Below are positions 22,648 to 33,580 of a stretch of 64,000 nt of DNA, piece by piece. Below the pieces are notes generated by a model. That model saw only the letters and a program-made list of their open reading frames with translations. It was not told the DNA's origin and searched no databases. The translations under genes and the position numbers were made by a program. The first letter of the stretch is position 1. The number at the start of each line of letters is the position of its first letter. This DNA comes from Neolentinus lepideus HHB14362 ss-1 (Eukaryota; Basidiomycota; Agaricomycetes; Gloeophyllales; Gloeophyllaceae), in contig KV425611.1 of the NCBI GenBank assembly GCA_001632425.1, positions 62,001 through 126,000 on the forward strand. The letters run 5' to 3'.

Positions 22648-25003
22648 ATGTCGACGTCTGGCCGTTTAATTTCTGGCAAGGAAGTGGCGACGCACAACTC
22701 AAGAGACAGCTGTTGGATTATTGTGCATGGTAAGTAAGCTTGGAATACTCAAGAGTGAATAGCAGTGTGATCAAGTTGAACAGGCAAGGTGTACGATGTC
22801 ACGGATTTCTTGGACGGTACGTGAAGTACAGTCAGTTTCCGATGCCCGGACTTACGGCTAAGTCGAAACTCATATGCTTTGCAGACCACCCTGGTATGTC
22901 CGAGTGTTAAATGTCTGTTCTAAATCTCACAGGTCTACAGGAGGGAGCAAAATCATCTTGAAGTATGCCGGAAAAGATGCCACGTACGTACCCAACTAAA
23001 GTTATTAATGTTTCAGTTCCCATACCCTGCACCACCCAGTGAGGAGTACGACCCCATTCACCCTCCCGATGCCATTACTACACACTTGAAGCCGGAACAA
23101 CAGTACGTTCCCGTCCGTACGTCACTCTCGCACGTTCTGATATCCGCACCAGGCTCGGTAGCGTCGACCTGAACACGGTGGAGAAAGTAGAGGTCACCGT
23201 CTCCGATGCGGATAAAGCTCGGCAGGCGCGGCTGGGCCAGAGACCGTCCATCGATGAGATCCTTAACCTGCACGACTTCGAGGTGCGTACACCAACATCC
23301 ACCTTTTCTCTTCACTTATCCACTTTTCCTCCACCTAGACTATCGCCAAACTCGTATTGACAGAGAAGGCTTGGGCATATTACTCTTCAGCAGCGGACGA
23401 CGAGATCACGAACCGAGAGAACCACGCTGCTTACCACCGCCTCTGGTTTCGGCCGCGAATTCTGCGTGATGTCAGCACAGTGGATTTCTCCACGACTATT
23501 CTTGGCTGCCCTTCAAGTATGCCCGTGTATATCGTGAGTCGCTGTATTGTTGAGCAGGAAGAGTAATATTCATTTTATCACCTCATTGCAGACCGCTACT
23601 GCACTTGGAAAGCTCGGACACCCAGACGGTGAGCTCAACTTGACAAGAGCTTCCGCGAAGCATGGTGTGATACAAATGGTGCGCCCGCCTTGAACCAGAA
23701 CTGAGTCGAAAACGAATTGATAACTTTTCTCAGATCCCGACGTTGGCCTCGTATGGCTTTGATGAGATTGTTGATGCTGCAGCACCTGGCCAGAACCAGT
23801 TCCTGCAGCTGTGAGTAGTTCGGCCTCTGCAGCATTTGAGCAGTCTAGTAATACTGATCGCTATTACGCAGATATGTCAACAAGGACAAGGCGATCACTA
23901 AGCGCATTGTCCAGCACGCCGAGGAGCGGGGTATCAAGGGACTGTTCATTACCGTCGACGCGCCCCAGCTCGGTCGTCGTGAAAAGGTACAACAATCTTC
24001 ATTGACTTGGAAATCAAAGTAACGTGGCGTGTCTGTAGGATATGAGACAGAAGTTCGACGCGGAAGATCCAGATAATGTCACTACGAGTGGACAGTCTGG
24101 GAATGTCGACCGCTCGCAGGGCGCCGCTAGGGCTATCAGCGTCAGTGTTACTTTGTTTCAACAGTATGAAATGTATCCTGAGAGCTTGTGTTATATTTAG
24201 TCTTTCATCGACCCGGGTCTGAACTGGAACGACCTTAAATGGTTCCAGAGCATCACCAAGAGTACGCCTCCCTCCCTCCTCTCTATCTCCTGCTAATTCG
24301 CTCTGCAGTGCCAATCATCCTCAAGGGTGTCCAATGCTACGAAGACGCGCTCGAAGCGTACGACCAGGGCTGCCAGGGCGTCGTCCTGTCAAACCACGGT
24401 GGGCGGCAGCTCGAGTTTTCGCGATCAGGTATCGAGGTTCTCGTCGAGGTCGTGACGAAGTTCAAGGAGCTCCGTGGCATCACGTTCCCGAATGAGAAGT
24501 TCCACCTGTTTGTGGACGGTGGCGTGCGGAGAGCGACGGACGTCCTCAAGGCTGTTGCGCTAGGTGCGACTGCTGGTGAGTGATTTTGATACGACCTAAT
24601 GGAAGCGAAGATTGGCTGATTGGTTGGTGTTATAGTTGGTATTGGTCGGCCGATGATCTATGCGTTCTCGGCGTATGGGTATGACGGTGTTGATAAAGCG
24701 CTTCAGATTCTCAAGGTGCGTTAATTGATCGTTGGCTTGTAGCCGTCGACTGAATTCGAGTATGTAGGATGAGTTCGAGATGAACATGCGTCTGCTCGGT
24801 GCACGCACCCTGAAGGAGGTCGTTCCCGAGATGGTTGATGCATCCAACATTCACCAGCATGTAGTTGCTGTTCCCGGAGACCGGTTGTACGACTCAAACT
24901 GTATGTGTTGTCCTCCATCACCGCTGTTTTATCTTAACGAACTATTTCCGCAGACGAGAGCATGCAGTCGGCACGTCTCAAAGACGTCAAGGCCAAACTA
25001 TAG
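22648..25003 (+). CDS. CYB2: Flavocytochrome b2-type L-2-hydroxy-acid (lactate) dehydrogenase
   Basis: Oxidises L-lactate or a related 2-hydroxy acid, passing electrons from FMN to a fused cytochrome b5 haem. The cytochrome b5 domain is at the very N terminus: HGKVYDVTDFLDDHPGGSK supplies one haem His (HPGG) and IHPPDAI probably the second. The FMN domain follows with YHRLWFRPRIL, PTLASYGFDEI, FITVDAPQLGRRE, ILKGVQCYEDALEA, the active-site SNHGGRQL, LFVDGG and GIGRPMIYAFSAYG. Start is ATG 22648; stop is TAG 25001-25003. About a dozen short introns interrupt the gene, one inside the haem domain. Yeast Cyb2 has a mitochondrial presequence of about 80 residues; here the haem domain begins within about 10 residues, so a cytosolic location is likely. 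Substrate (lactate, glycolate or other) is unproven. Confidence 0.92.
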
Positions 25004-25598
25004 TCACGATCTACATAGTGCGCTTGCAGCCGATAGATACACCGACGTCATATATACCTGCTGTCGGCTCAGTTTACGCAGATCTCACGTTGTTATATTT
25101 TTCTGTTACATCTAACCTCATGTATTGCCGTGTATCTCATAATTCCATGAATAGGCATGATATCGATGTTGTGATTGGAAGGCCATTTTTTCAGTTTAAC
25201 TTGATAACTACGCAGAGTACAGGCCTCCACAGAGACATGCCTATATCCACGATGAGACAATCGGTCTGAGCAGGATAGAGCACAAATACGCCTTGAGTTC
25301 TTCTCTCTTGATGCCTCTCTTTTGATAGAGATAAATGCTTAGCCAGCCCAAACCTCGGATTTGAACGTCGAAGATGGCAGAAGGTCACGCAAATGTCCTC
25401 CCAGAGAATGACATATATTCTCTATCCCCAAATAGTAAACCATTCATAGAAACATTACGTGTGTGCACTATGCGATACAATGCAGGAGGAGATACAGGTC
25501 CGGCTAGGGGACCATCGTAGTTCTACAGAGACGAAGAGAAAGGAAGGAATAATTCAGCAGAAAGGTCTATATAATAATTCACATCCGGAGACGATTGT
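25004..25598. other. Convergent 3' spacer
   Basis: About 600 bases between the converging ends of the CYB2-like and the isocitrate-lyase-superfamily genes. It presumably holds both 3' untranslated regions. No coding signal. Confidence 0.4.
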
Positions 25599-27000
25599 TT
25601 ACACTTGCTTGAAAGCAGTGCCACCCGCTGCTGCGTCAAGCTCGATGATATCTTTGAGACCTGAACGAAAACAAATTAGCCTCGCAATATACAAGGGAGA
25701 GCATAGTGCCATACTCACCCATGACCTCGAAGAACGCCTTGGGATCCATGCCCTGCGCAGATGTGAAGTCTGTGCCGGTCTTCTTGAGCAAGTGCATGGC
25801 GTTCCTGATCGCGTGGGTGGCAGCCACGCAAGAGACAAGCGAGTAGATGATGATCTTGGCGCCCATCTCCTCGGCCTGCTGGGACGTGAAGGAGGGCGTC
25901 AGACCGCCAGAGATAACGTTGACGAGCACGGGCTTGGGCGCCAGCTCGTCGACAGTCTTCTTGAGGAGCTCGGAAGTGCGGACGCCCTCGATGAAGCAGA
26001 CATCGGCCCCGGCGTCGGCGGCGAGCTTCAGCCGGATGAGGGCCTCCTCCATCCCCAGGACCTGTGCGGAGTCGGTACGACCGATGATGACCTGTTGTCA
26101 CAAGTCTTTAGCGTCTGGATACGGGTAGAGAGGAAAGTACTCACAAAGTCAGACCCTCCTGGGATGGTGTCACGGGCGATGACAGCAGCCCTGATGCGAG
26201 TGAGGAACTCCTCCCGAGAGACAACCTGCTTGCCGAGCAAGTGGCCGCAGCGCTTGGTCTGCACTTGATCCTCAATGTGCATGCCAGCAACACCAGCCTT
26301 GGCGTACTGCCAAACAGTGCGCGCAACGTTGGCGGGTCCACCGAAACTGTGATAAGTTAGATGATGGTATAGCTGTACGATGATGCTCTGGCATACCCAG
26401 TATCTGCGTCAGCGATGACTGGCATCGTGGGGTCCAAGCTGCAGATCATTTGAGCGCTCTGGAAGCTAGGGGTTAGTCAACCTTCGCAAGTATTGGAAGC
26501 ATCAAATCGTACCTGGACGAAGTCGTTGAGGGTTGCAATAGCTACATCAGGCTGGCCGAGGCGAGAAGCGGTGGTGGCGGCACCGCTGGCTCGAAACATC
26601 GGTCATCTAATAAAGTTCTGATATAGGTGCGTCTTACCTCTGGTAGAGGCAAGTGAAGCCAGCCTCGATAGCGCAACGAGCACTGATGCCATCGCAAACA
26701 CCCGGAGCAGCCTATCCAACAAAGGGATCTAAGCCTCTGTGCCTGATCATGCTGGGGAAGACTTACAATGATTCCTGGGCGGGCCAACATCTGTCGGAGA
26801 CGCGTGGCCGGGTTCCAAGATAATTCACCCTCAAGGTAATTCTTGGGATCCAGACGAGGGTTGTAGTAGGCACCCTCTCGGCGACCCTCAGGAATGCCGT
26901 TCTCGTCGGCCTTGATGTCCGCCACCGTGGCACCGACATCTTCCTGCGGGACCTCTGCAACCGGGGGCTCAACAGTCTTGAACAAGTCGAAGCCAGGCAT
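25599..27000 (-). CDS. Isocitrate lyase/PEP mutase superfamily lyase (oxaloacetate acetylhydrolase-like)
   Basis: TIM-barrel enzyme that cleaves or hydrolyses C-C bonds of 2-oxo or 2-hydroxy dicarboxylates. Start is ATG 27000 (MPGFDLFKTVEPPV), stop 25599. Key segments in order: the metal-binding DADTGFGGPANVART, then HIEDQVQTKRCGHLLGK. The KRCGH loop with its Cys is typical of isocitrate lyase, methylisocitrate lyase and oxaloacetate acetylhydrolase, and is not expected in true PEP mutase. Next come FVIIGRTDSAQVLG, AGADVCFIEG, PKPVLVNVISGGLTPS and a C-terminal MDPKAFFEVMG. The length of about 350 residues excludes full isocitrate lyase. An oxaloacetate acetylhydrolase (oxalate and acetate from oxaloacetate) is the most attractive reading in a wood-type fungus, but 2,3-dimethylmalate lyase-like activity is possible. 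At least five introns. Confidence 0.82.
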
Positions 27001-27090
27001 GTCGAATATGTGTTAAGGTCAAGAGTAGTCAGACCACTGGAGCTTGGTTGTTGGGAGTGGAGGAGCTGAGAGACTTGAGCGGGAATCAGA

Positions 27091-27104
27091 GCGTATATAT
27101 ACGC
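27091..27104. promoter_or_regulatory. Palindromic TATA box of the lyase gene
   Basis: The 14-base perfect palindrome GCGTATATATACGC lies 91 bases upstream of the lyase start codon at 27000. Position and sequence fit a TATA element. As a palindrome it reads the same on both strands. Confidence 0.55.
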
Positions 27105-27470
27105 TTCAGCGGAGCGTAGGGAGTCGTTTGTTAGGATATCATTGGTTAGGCCGGCTCCGGTGCGGTTTCAAGCTGTGGACCCAGAGCGCAGTTGTGGATC
27201 TTCCCCGCAAGGGATCCCTCGGAGAAATCGGACACATCTTTCCAAGGTATTCTGTAGCCGAACAGGCTGGCAGGTATACTCACGCAGGAACCCAAAGCAG
27301 GTTCAGTGGAGAAGCTCTGTGGGCGCGCAGCTGTGAAAACAGGCCAAGGCCATATGATGCCAAGAAAGAACACAATCAAATGGAACAGCTTCTATCAATG
27401 TAAGCATGCTTGACAGTCAAAGATGACATTTAATTTGGTACTCCACCATCTCATAATATATCATAGATTC
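27105..27470. other. Upstream region of the lyase gene
   Basis: About 370 bases of probable promoter sequence. Open frames of 64-119 codons overlap here on both strands without any recognisable motif. No gene is called. Confidence 0.35.
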
Positions 27471-28090
27471 TTATCGAATCGAGCAGAAGACATCACGAGA
27501 GTCCAAAACCACAATCAGTGCCGCCTCACCGTACCATGGAGGTGTAGGCGAGAGATACGATAGTAATAGTGACTGAGAAGGACTTCTCGCCAAATCAACA
27601 AGCTCTGGAGTGGGAAATCCAAAGTCCCATAAGGATTCGGGCCAGAAAAGATACTGTGCTGCAGAATCAACCAAGGAAGAAGCTTAAGTTTGAGAACGTC
27701 GACCTTGAGAACCGTGGCCCGAGAGTCACATAAACCTAGTTTGTAGAGACGACTTCCAGAAGAGTCACCTGAGAAGTTTCGAGTCGGACAAGTTCAAGCG
27801 CTCCGTCAAGCCTTAAGCCCGCAAGCGGTGATAGAAAGGTCCTAGAGTGAACCTTAGCATTTGCTCCAAGATACAAGACAGCAGTCGCTTCATCGAGCCG
27901 TACGACGAGAACGTCTTCGCTGACCGGGACATGTAGCAGACATTCTACCTGTATCGGAAGGTAGTCGCATTCGAGACACTGGTAGTGGTTCAAGCTTCAA
28001 AAAGCCCAAGATGACATGATATCGGGAGTGGGCGTATATTCGGATCAGCCCGGCTTGGCCCTCGGTACCACACAATATTTCCAAGTACTG
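27471..28090 (-). pseudogene. Possible gene relic, minus strand
   Basis: Several minus-strand frames in this stretch look protein-like: one around 28084-28000 with GLIRIYAHSRYHVILGFL, one around 27993-27736 with ECLLHVPVSEDVLVVRLDE, and one around 27674-27471 with FWPESLWDFGFPTPELVDL. They lie in different frames, and I could not join them by convincing splice sites into one protein with a start and stop. The wording recalls the C-terminal half of basidiomycete F-box proteins, but no F-box is seen. It may be a decayed gene or a real gene whose exons I cannot resolve. Confidence 0.25.
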
Positions 28091-28639
28091 CGATCCATAT
28101 AAGCTTGACAGTTGCTTGTCTGCTAATTAAGTCGCATTTAGGAGGCGCCGTATCAAGCTACTGTGAAAACTCCGAGTGCAAAATGCAGAGGAGGACAAGT
28201 TGCACTTTGCACTTGCATTTGTACTTCCTCGCACGCCATTCAAATATCAACCGCCGCTTCGACATCCCCGAGCTGTGCACGGACTAGGGAAGGGAGGAGC
28301 GTACGTCCCTCAACAGCCTTCTGACTCCGAGGACATTCAGAAGTGCGAAGTGCAACTTGACCTGGTCCTCCTCGGCAACTGTACTAGTCAAAAGTTGTGA
28401 AGAACCATCAAGCTATTCAAAAGCATTGTTGCCACATTTACTACCAGCCCGTGGACCGACAACGCAGAATATTCATGGCGGCAGACGGAGGATCATCGAT
28501 CATCACCGACTCTATTGTTCTCAAGAAATCCAGTTGCTCTGTGTTATCTCAAGGGCCTGAATCAGCTGGTTTCGGGACTACGCTTCATGCCCCTCCCGAG
28601 CCAGGCAAACAGATACCTACAGCAGTGAAGAAGGTTATG
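28091..28639. other. Intergenic
   Basis: No gene that I can support. Short plus-strand frames (28105-28687) show no motif and no splice-consistent extension. Confidence 0.35.
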
Positions 28640-29600
28640 TTACGGTTTCTTGGCACGCTCAAGTTGATCCCGAGGAGTGACATATAGGCGTTCAAAACAG
28701 GCAATAAATGCAAAAGGCCTTCTTTTCACAGTATGCCAAGATACGAGCGCAAACGCTCCGTGCAGTTCGGGGAGAGTCGATCCCAATAAGCGAGGACCCT
28801 GACGAGACACCCTCCGTGCCGGGCCTTCAATACCTTCGGACAGTCCATACTCAAATTGAGACAAATTATCAAGCAATCGTCGTTGCACGCATCCATAGGT
28901 CGTTGGCCAAATTGCAAACACAGCGGTACCCAAATTCATGGGCCATGATTTCCTTCGAGTCATCTTCACCAATCTTGTGTTCACGGCAGGAATTGTGGTA
29001 TGCCTCCATCGAGAATCCGCATGAGTCATCATTGATCAGGTCGATAAGGCTCCGTCCGCATGACGGTGATGGCGTAATCCTAACAGCACTGGGCCGCCAC
29101 CAACCTCGGCGGATTCGAGTGCGCCGTACTATTACCGCCGTTTTACTGCCACCACGGTTTTGTTCTGGGTGCCACCATTCTCCTGTTGCACGATTGATGT
29201 CCATGTGCACGGGTACTATTGAGATAACGTCTAGGTAAGTGCGTTGCCCAGGGCATATGTACAAATCTCGGTATCAAACCTTACAAGGTACATTTTGTAA
29301 ACTGCGCATGCGCTGAAGGTGCTTCGTCCGGTGACATGGCGGTCCGTGCCTTGACTTCCACTCGAATGACTCTGACGACAAATCTCAATGCACTCCTGTA
29401 GGCGCTCGTCTTCCTGAAACAGAGGGCTACACTGTACTTGGCTTGCCAAGCTATCAGCCTTGAGCTCATCACATGGGCTGCTCCATCTGCTTCAATATTC
29501 ACGATCACTCTGGACCTCGATTTTGACCTAATTCTTTCTACGATCGAGGTCAGCCATGCAGCAATCGGTGCGAGATTTCAAAGTTACTAATGTATTATTT
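28640..29600 (-). pseudogene. Possible second gene relic, minus strand
   Basis: A frame of about 100 codons (about 29590-29281) containing WLTSIVERIRSKSRSRVIVN and a frame of 131 codons (29264-28869) containing SIVPVHMDINRATGEWWHP follow each other on the minus strand. A third frame continues to 28640. No start codon or clean intron links them. The second block is faintly reminiscent of F-box proteins of agaricomycetes. I treat it as a probable relic or unresolved gene. Confidence 0.22.
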
Positions 29601-30011
29601 GTTCATCGTATATTACTCCCTGTACAAATGATTGCGCACCGAATTGCGAGAGGCACGTCAGGAAGATACACAAAAATGGTATCAAACCATGCAATCGCAA
29701 AAGATGCTGTGATTTTAGACCATGATAGACCATGAGAGCTTACCTTGCGATCGTGAGGTTTAGGACGAAACATTGCGTTCAAGACATTCCACAGGAAATT
29801 CTCCAATCCTCTCGAAGTACACAGAAGTTATGAGAAGGAATGAATGAATGAATCGCAAGATATCGATCGGAACTCAAGTAGCAAGTACTTCCGATCTTAC
29901 GTTTCATAAGGAAATAACCCTTTTCTTGCGAACTGTGCCGATCGCGATTCGGCAATTCGCAATCAAATCTCTGACCTGTCTAGCTTGATTCTTACCTCGA
30001 CGCTTATTTCT
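29601..30011. other. Intergenic, upstream of the 30.0 kb gene
   Basis: AT-richer spacer without coding signal. It presumably includes the promoter of the plus-strand gene starting at 30012. Confidence 0.35.
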
Positions 30012-30824
30012 ATGCCGCACATTCTGCAGGGTTCTCCTCCAGACATAGCTACTCTTTACTGTACTCACCGTCTTGAGCCGAGCACGGTCGACACCCTGAA
30101 GTCCGATTTCGCTCTCGCCGCCCACGACCAGTATGAACCGCTTGTCAAGTTACGTGTCTCGGACCGTGCTGATCTTCAGGATTACTCCCCTGAGGAAATA
30201 AGACGTCAGCTTGAGAGAGAAGGACAGGAGGACGGTGTGGAAATGAGAGATTTCCTAATCGCGGATGAACAAACTAGTCGCGACGATACCGTCATCTACG
30301 CGTCGCGATGGGCGAGTCGTGACGACTTCTTCGGAGAGGATAATCTGGTAGAGTCTCCAGATTGGCCCAAAGAGGGTCAACTACCCTTCGTGCACAAGCT
30401 TCGCATTCACATGCACTAGTGCGTAGGCAGTGACTCGAGCATCGTAGATCCTCTACGCTAACCACGATCCATCCTTAGCGCCCTAGTTTTATGGGTCAAC
30501 CTGTCCATCTGCAATATCACAATCCCTGAACTCTACGAGTACCCTTTTGATCCAAATAAACCAATGACCGTCTATGATGATGGTAACGACTGGAGAAAAG
30601 AGCCGCCACCGCTGGCCTACATCTCAGCATCTCCGCGGTCATATGTTACATCAGACGATCCTGAGGACACTGCCAAATTTATGCCGACACCCGATAGGAT
30701 TTATAAATTGACAGACGAGGCGGCGGAGCAACTCGGGGTTGTTCCGCGCTGGGCACCAGGATGGCACGCGCCGGAGGAGCCTAAAGGGCACATACGATTC
30801 GGGCAGTATTGGAAGACCGATTGA
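30012..30824 (+). CDS. Unknown protein of 250 residues, two exons
   Basis: I do not recognise a named family. Exon 1 is 30012-30418 and exon 2 is 30479-30824, with a 60-base intron (donor GTGCGT, acceptor TTAG) that restores frame at a Tyr codon; the product is 250 residues. The protein opens MPHILQGSPPDIATLYC and contains ADLQDYSPEEIRRQLE and DTVIYASRWASRDDFFGED. A short hydrophobic run, ALVLWVNLSICNITIPELYE, follows the splice junction. The C terminus is Pro- and Trp-rich (PRWAPGWHAPEEPKGH). The acidic character and lack of a signal peptide suggest a soluble intracellular protein. An in-frame extension upstream lacks an ATG. It reads as a genuine conserved hypothetical gene and not noise. 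Confidence 0.7.
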
Positions 30825-30899
30825 AGTCATGAACCAGTGCAAAACGGTTGTACGATAAATAAATAGGTGACATGGAAGATCTATGCTAATACATACATT

Positions 30900-32422
30900 C
30901 TACAGCTTTGCTTTACCTTCCACCATCTGTCCTGCATCCCGCAACAAGTTGAGAGCGAGCTCCCCGAACATTGGGAACAATTGGATAGAACCTCGTACGT
31001 ATATGTGCTCACCACCGCTGTTGGTCTGTCGCTTCGCGTATCGTGCTGCTATTCCCTGCGAAACTACAGAAAGCTATAACACTAGTCAGTACTTCTCCTA
31101 TCAAGTGATCAGATATCGAGCGTACCCGGAACAACATCCAGCTCCTTGCAAAGATCATCTCTGGGATTGGATACGGTTGAGCTATTAGTCGACAGTATTC
31201 ACTTTCCAGGGCATCCAGTTCGATTGGCTGGTCCTTTGTATTCTTGAAGCCTTCGAGGAGACTCGTTTGATACTCTTCAGGAAAACACTTGGGATCCAGA
31301 GACCATGGCTGTGTGAGGTTTGCGAGGTCAGCGAGCTACGCAACAGGCAATCTGAATGTCAACCCCAATATTGTCGCAAGACATAGGACATGCGAACGTA
31401 CTGGGCTCCCTAGTGTGCATAGCTCCCAATCCAGGATACCGATGATCCGGTTTTCCGTGGGGTGGAATACAAGATTCTCTATCTTGTAGTCGCCGTGAAC
31501 AAGTCTGAGCCCAAGCTTGCTTTCGTCTGGCAGATGGGTGCTATACCAGGCGATCATCTCTTCAAACATCGGTATCTTCCCCGTGGGCCTACCCGTCTTG
31601 ACATCCACCACCTCCGCCTGTGCTCGCGATAGGTGACTTAGAGCTTTGATCTGGCGCGGAAAGTACGACGTATGGGGGCTTAGGCTCACCAACTCGACAC
31701 CTTCTGGTGTGAGAGATGATAGTGCTGCCAAGGCCCGCACAGTTGACAACCAGCTATAAAATGTGACCGTTAGGACATATGGCGTTCAGTGGACAGTTCC
31801 TCACCACTCGCGCCGGTCTGACAGTGCAAGCTGTGGCATCTTAGGACTCGAGAATATTCGGCCTTCCAAGAATTGCATGATATAGAAGGGAGTGCCTATG
31901 ACACTAGCATCTTCGCACAACAATAGAGGCTCCGGGATCGGGACCTTTTTCTCAGGTGGTGTCGATGCTTTATTATTATGCCGATGGAGAGCTTCAAGGA
32001 TCATGTACTCTCGCTCTATCTGATGAACTGTACTGGAGAGCAGCGTTCCCTCAGGCTTCTTTCGCAGAACCCAGCGAGCATCGCTACGTAGTGAATTGTG
32101 ATTAGCAATGAAGTAACCATGGAGAAGTAGATGGAATGCACCTTGCGTCTGTCAATAGGTATGTGGGGTTCGACTAAGCGGTACGTAGAGTCAGTTCCTA
32201 GACGTCTCCCTGCCTATTGGCGTACCTGACCAGACTGGTACCCAGGTTGAGAAATTTCTGGGCTTAGGTTTCGACAAGGAGACCTACCTTGAACTGTTTG
32301 ACGTCCACTGGGGCTCTCAAGCTGCTCACATTCTCCTTGATATAAGAGTTCAGGTTGTCAATGTCGATGATGGCTCTGATTTTCCCATATTCTCCACCTA
32401 TATTGCTATTGGAAGTAGTCAT
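30900..32422 (-). CDS. APH-fold kinase-like protein (ACAD10/11 N-terminal-type), copy 1
   Basis: Aminoglycoside-phosphotransferase-fold protein resembling the kinase-like part of ACAD10/ACAD11; a small-molecule phosphotransferase role is expected but the substrate is unknown. Start ATG 32422 (MTTSNSNIGGEYGKIRAI), stop 30900. Segments in order: DVKQFKVG, SNPTYLLTDAR, WVLRKKPEGTLL (nucleotide-binding Lys), FYIMQFLEGRIF, the catalytic Brenner-type loop HGDYKIENLVFHP (H-x-D-x4-N), the metal-binding GILDWELCTLGSP, then LADLANLTQPW and a C-terminal helix GIAARYAKRQ. The splice after LGSP is inferred from frame restoration (CCA|GTACG...CGTAG|CTC). No acyl-CoA dehydrogenase domain follows, unlike animal ACAD10/11. 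A close paralogue with the same exon pattern lies at 35316-36805, beyond the acyltransferase gene. Confidence 0.85.
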
Positions 32423-33580
32423 GGTAGCAAAATAGAGGACCGAGAGTAACTTAGGAAGTCTGGCCACACGTCAGATGAAACCAGTAGTGCTCGTGCACGT
32501 CGACTAGATATTAGCCCCGAGCACATACACACAGTTCCATATTATATGCACAAACCACACGTCACCGACGCCGTGAAACAACGGGATTTTTTACCTGTGC
32601 AAGCTCAACACTGTAGAAGTACCCACAAATTTTGCCGGTTCTTAGAGACAGGCGTACGGAGCCCGAAGCGTGGCACACGACTCGAAATTGTTGGAGAGCC
32701 TACTTCACGGAGGTAATCTGATTGGACGAGAAGGTCAAATTACAGGTCGCACGACAACTTGAGCTTTAGCCTCGTGCCGGATTCACATCAATCAATGGAT
32801 ACCTAAAACGTGCCTGTTTCGGACAGGCTCTATGCACTGTGGCTGCGCTCATACCTCCCACGGCCTTAGCTGAAGTTCGCGCCTCTCGTTCAACACCATA
32901 AGGAAATCGACACCATAGCGACCTTAGTCTTACCACACCAGCCATCAGCGCTGAGCGCTGAGCCATCAAGGAGCTGCCTTAAATCGATCAACTGCATGTC
33001 TACACGCACAGGCCCAACCGTCGGCATGCGGATTCAATATTCAATAACCAAAGTGCCGCCTGACAATGCGCGTCTATCTGGACTGTGCCGACATTGAGGG
33101 CATGATGACAGCGGACATTGCTGATCATAGAGCGATTCAAGTCGACAGCGCTAGGTGATTGTAGTGTAGTTCGCTTGTGGACAGCAGAGTTCAATCCTTA
33201 AAGCTTAGAAATGTGAAGATGTTGGTATGTGAGTGTAAAACTTTGGGCACTCCTGCTAACTTTTACCCACATGGGGAGTAGTGCAAATTCTGCATCGATA
33301 TAATCATCTGGGAGCCGTCACCACCACATCGGAAACTGCTGTCAAAAGCTGCGTTACTGTGGCGCTAGCCTAATATCTGCAGTCGGTCTGAACAGCACAA
33401 AAAACATACCTTTGTATCCACAAGGCCTCCGATTCCCCCATTACACTCTCGGAGAACGTGAGGCACAAGTGAGCTAGTCGCGCGATAGTAGCAATAATAT
33501 AGGAAGGCCTTGTGACAAGCAGGCCAGACATCTCCTCTCTTCTCTCACCTACCTACGCGAGAACGCGTTCCTCCGGAGCT
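32423..33580. other. Intergenic between kinase copy 1 and the acyltransferase
   Basis: About 1.15 kb of divergent promoter space. I see no coding frame with motif support on either strand. No clear TATA box was placed. Confidence 0.4.
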
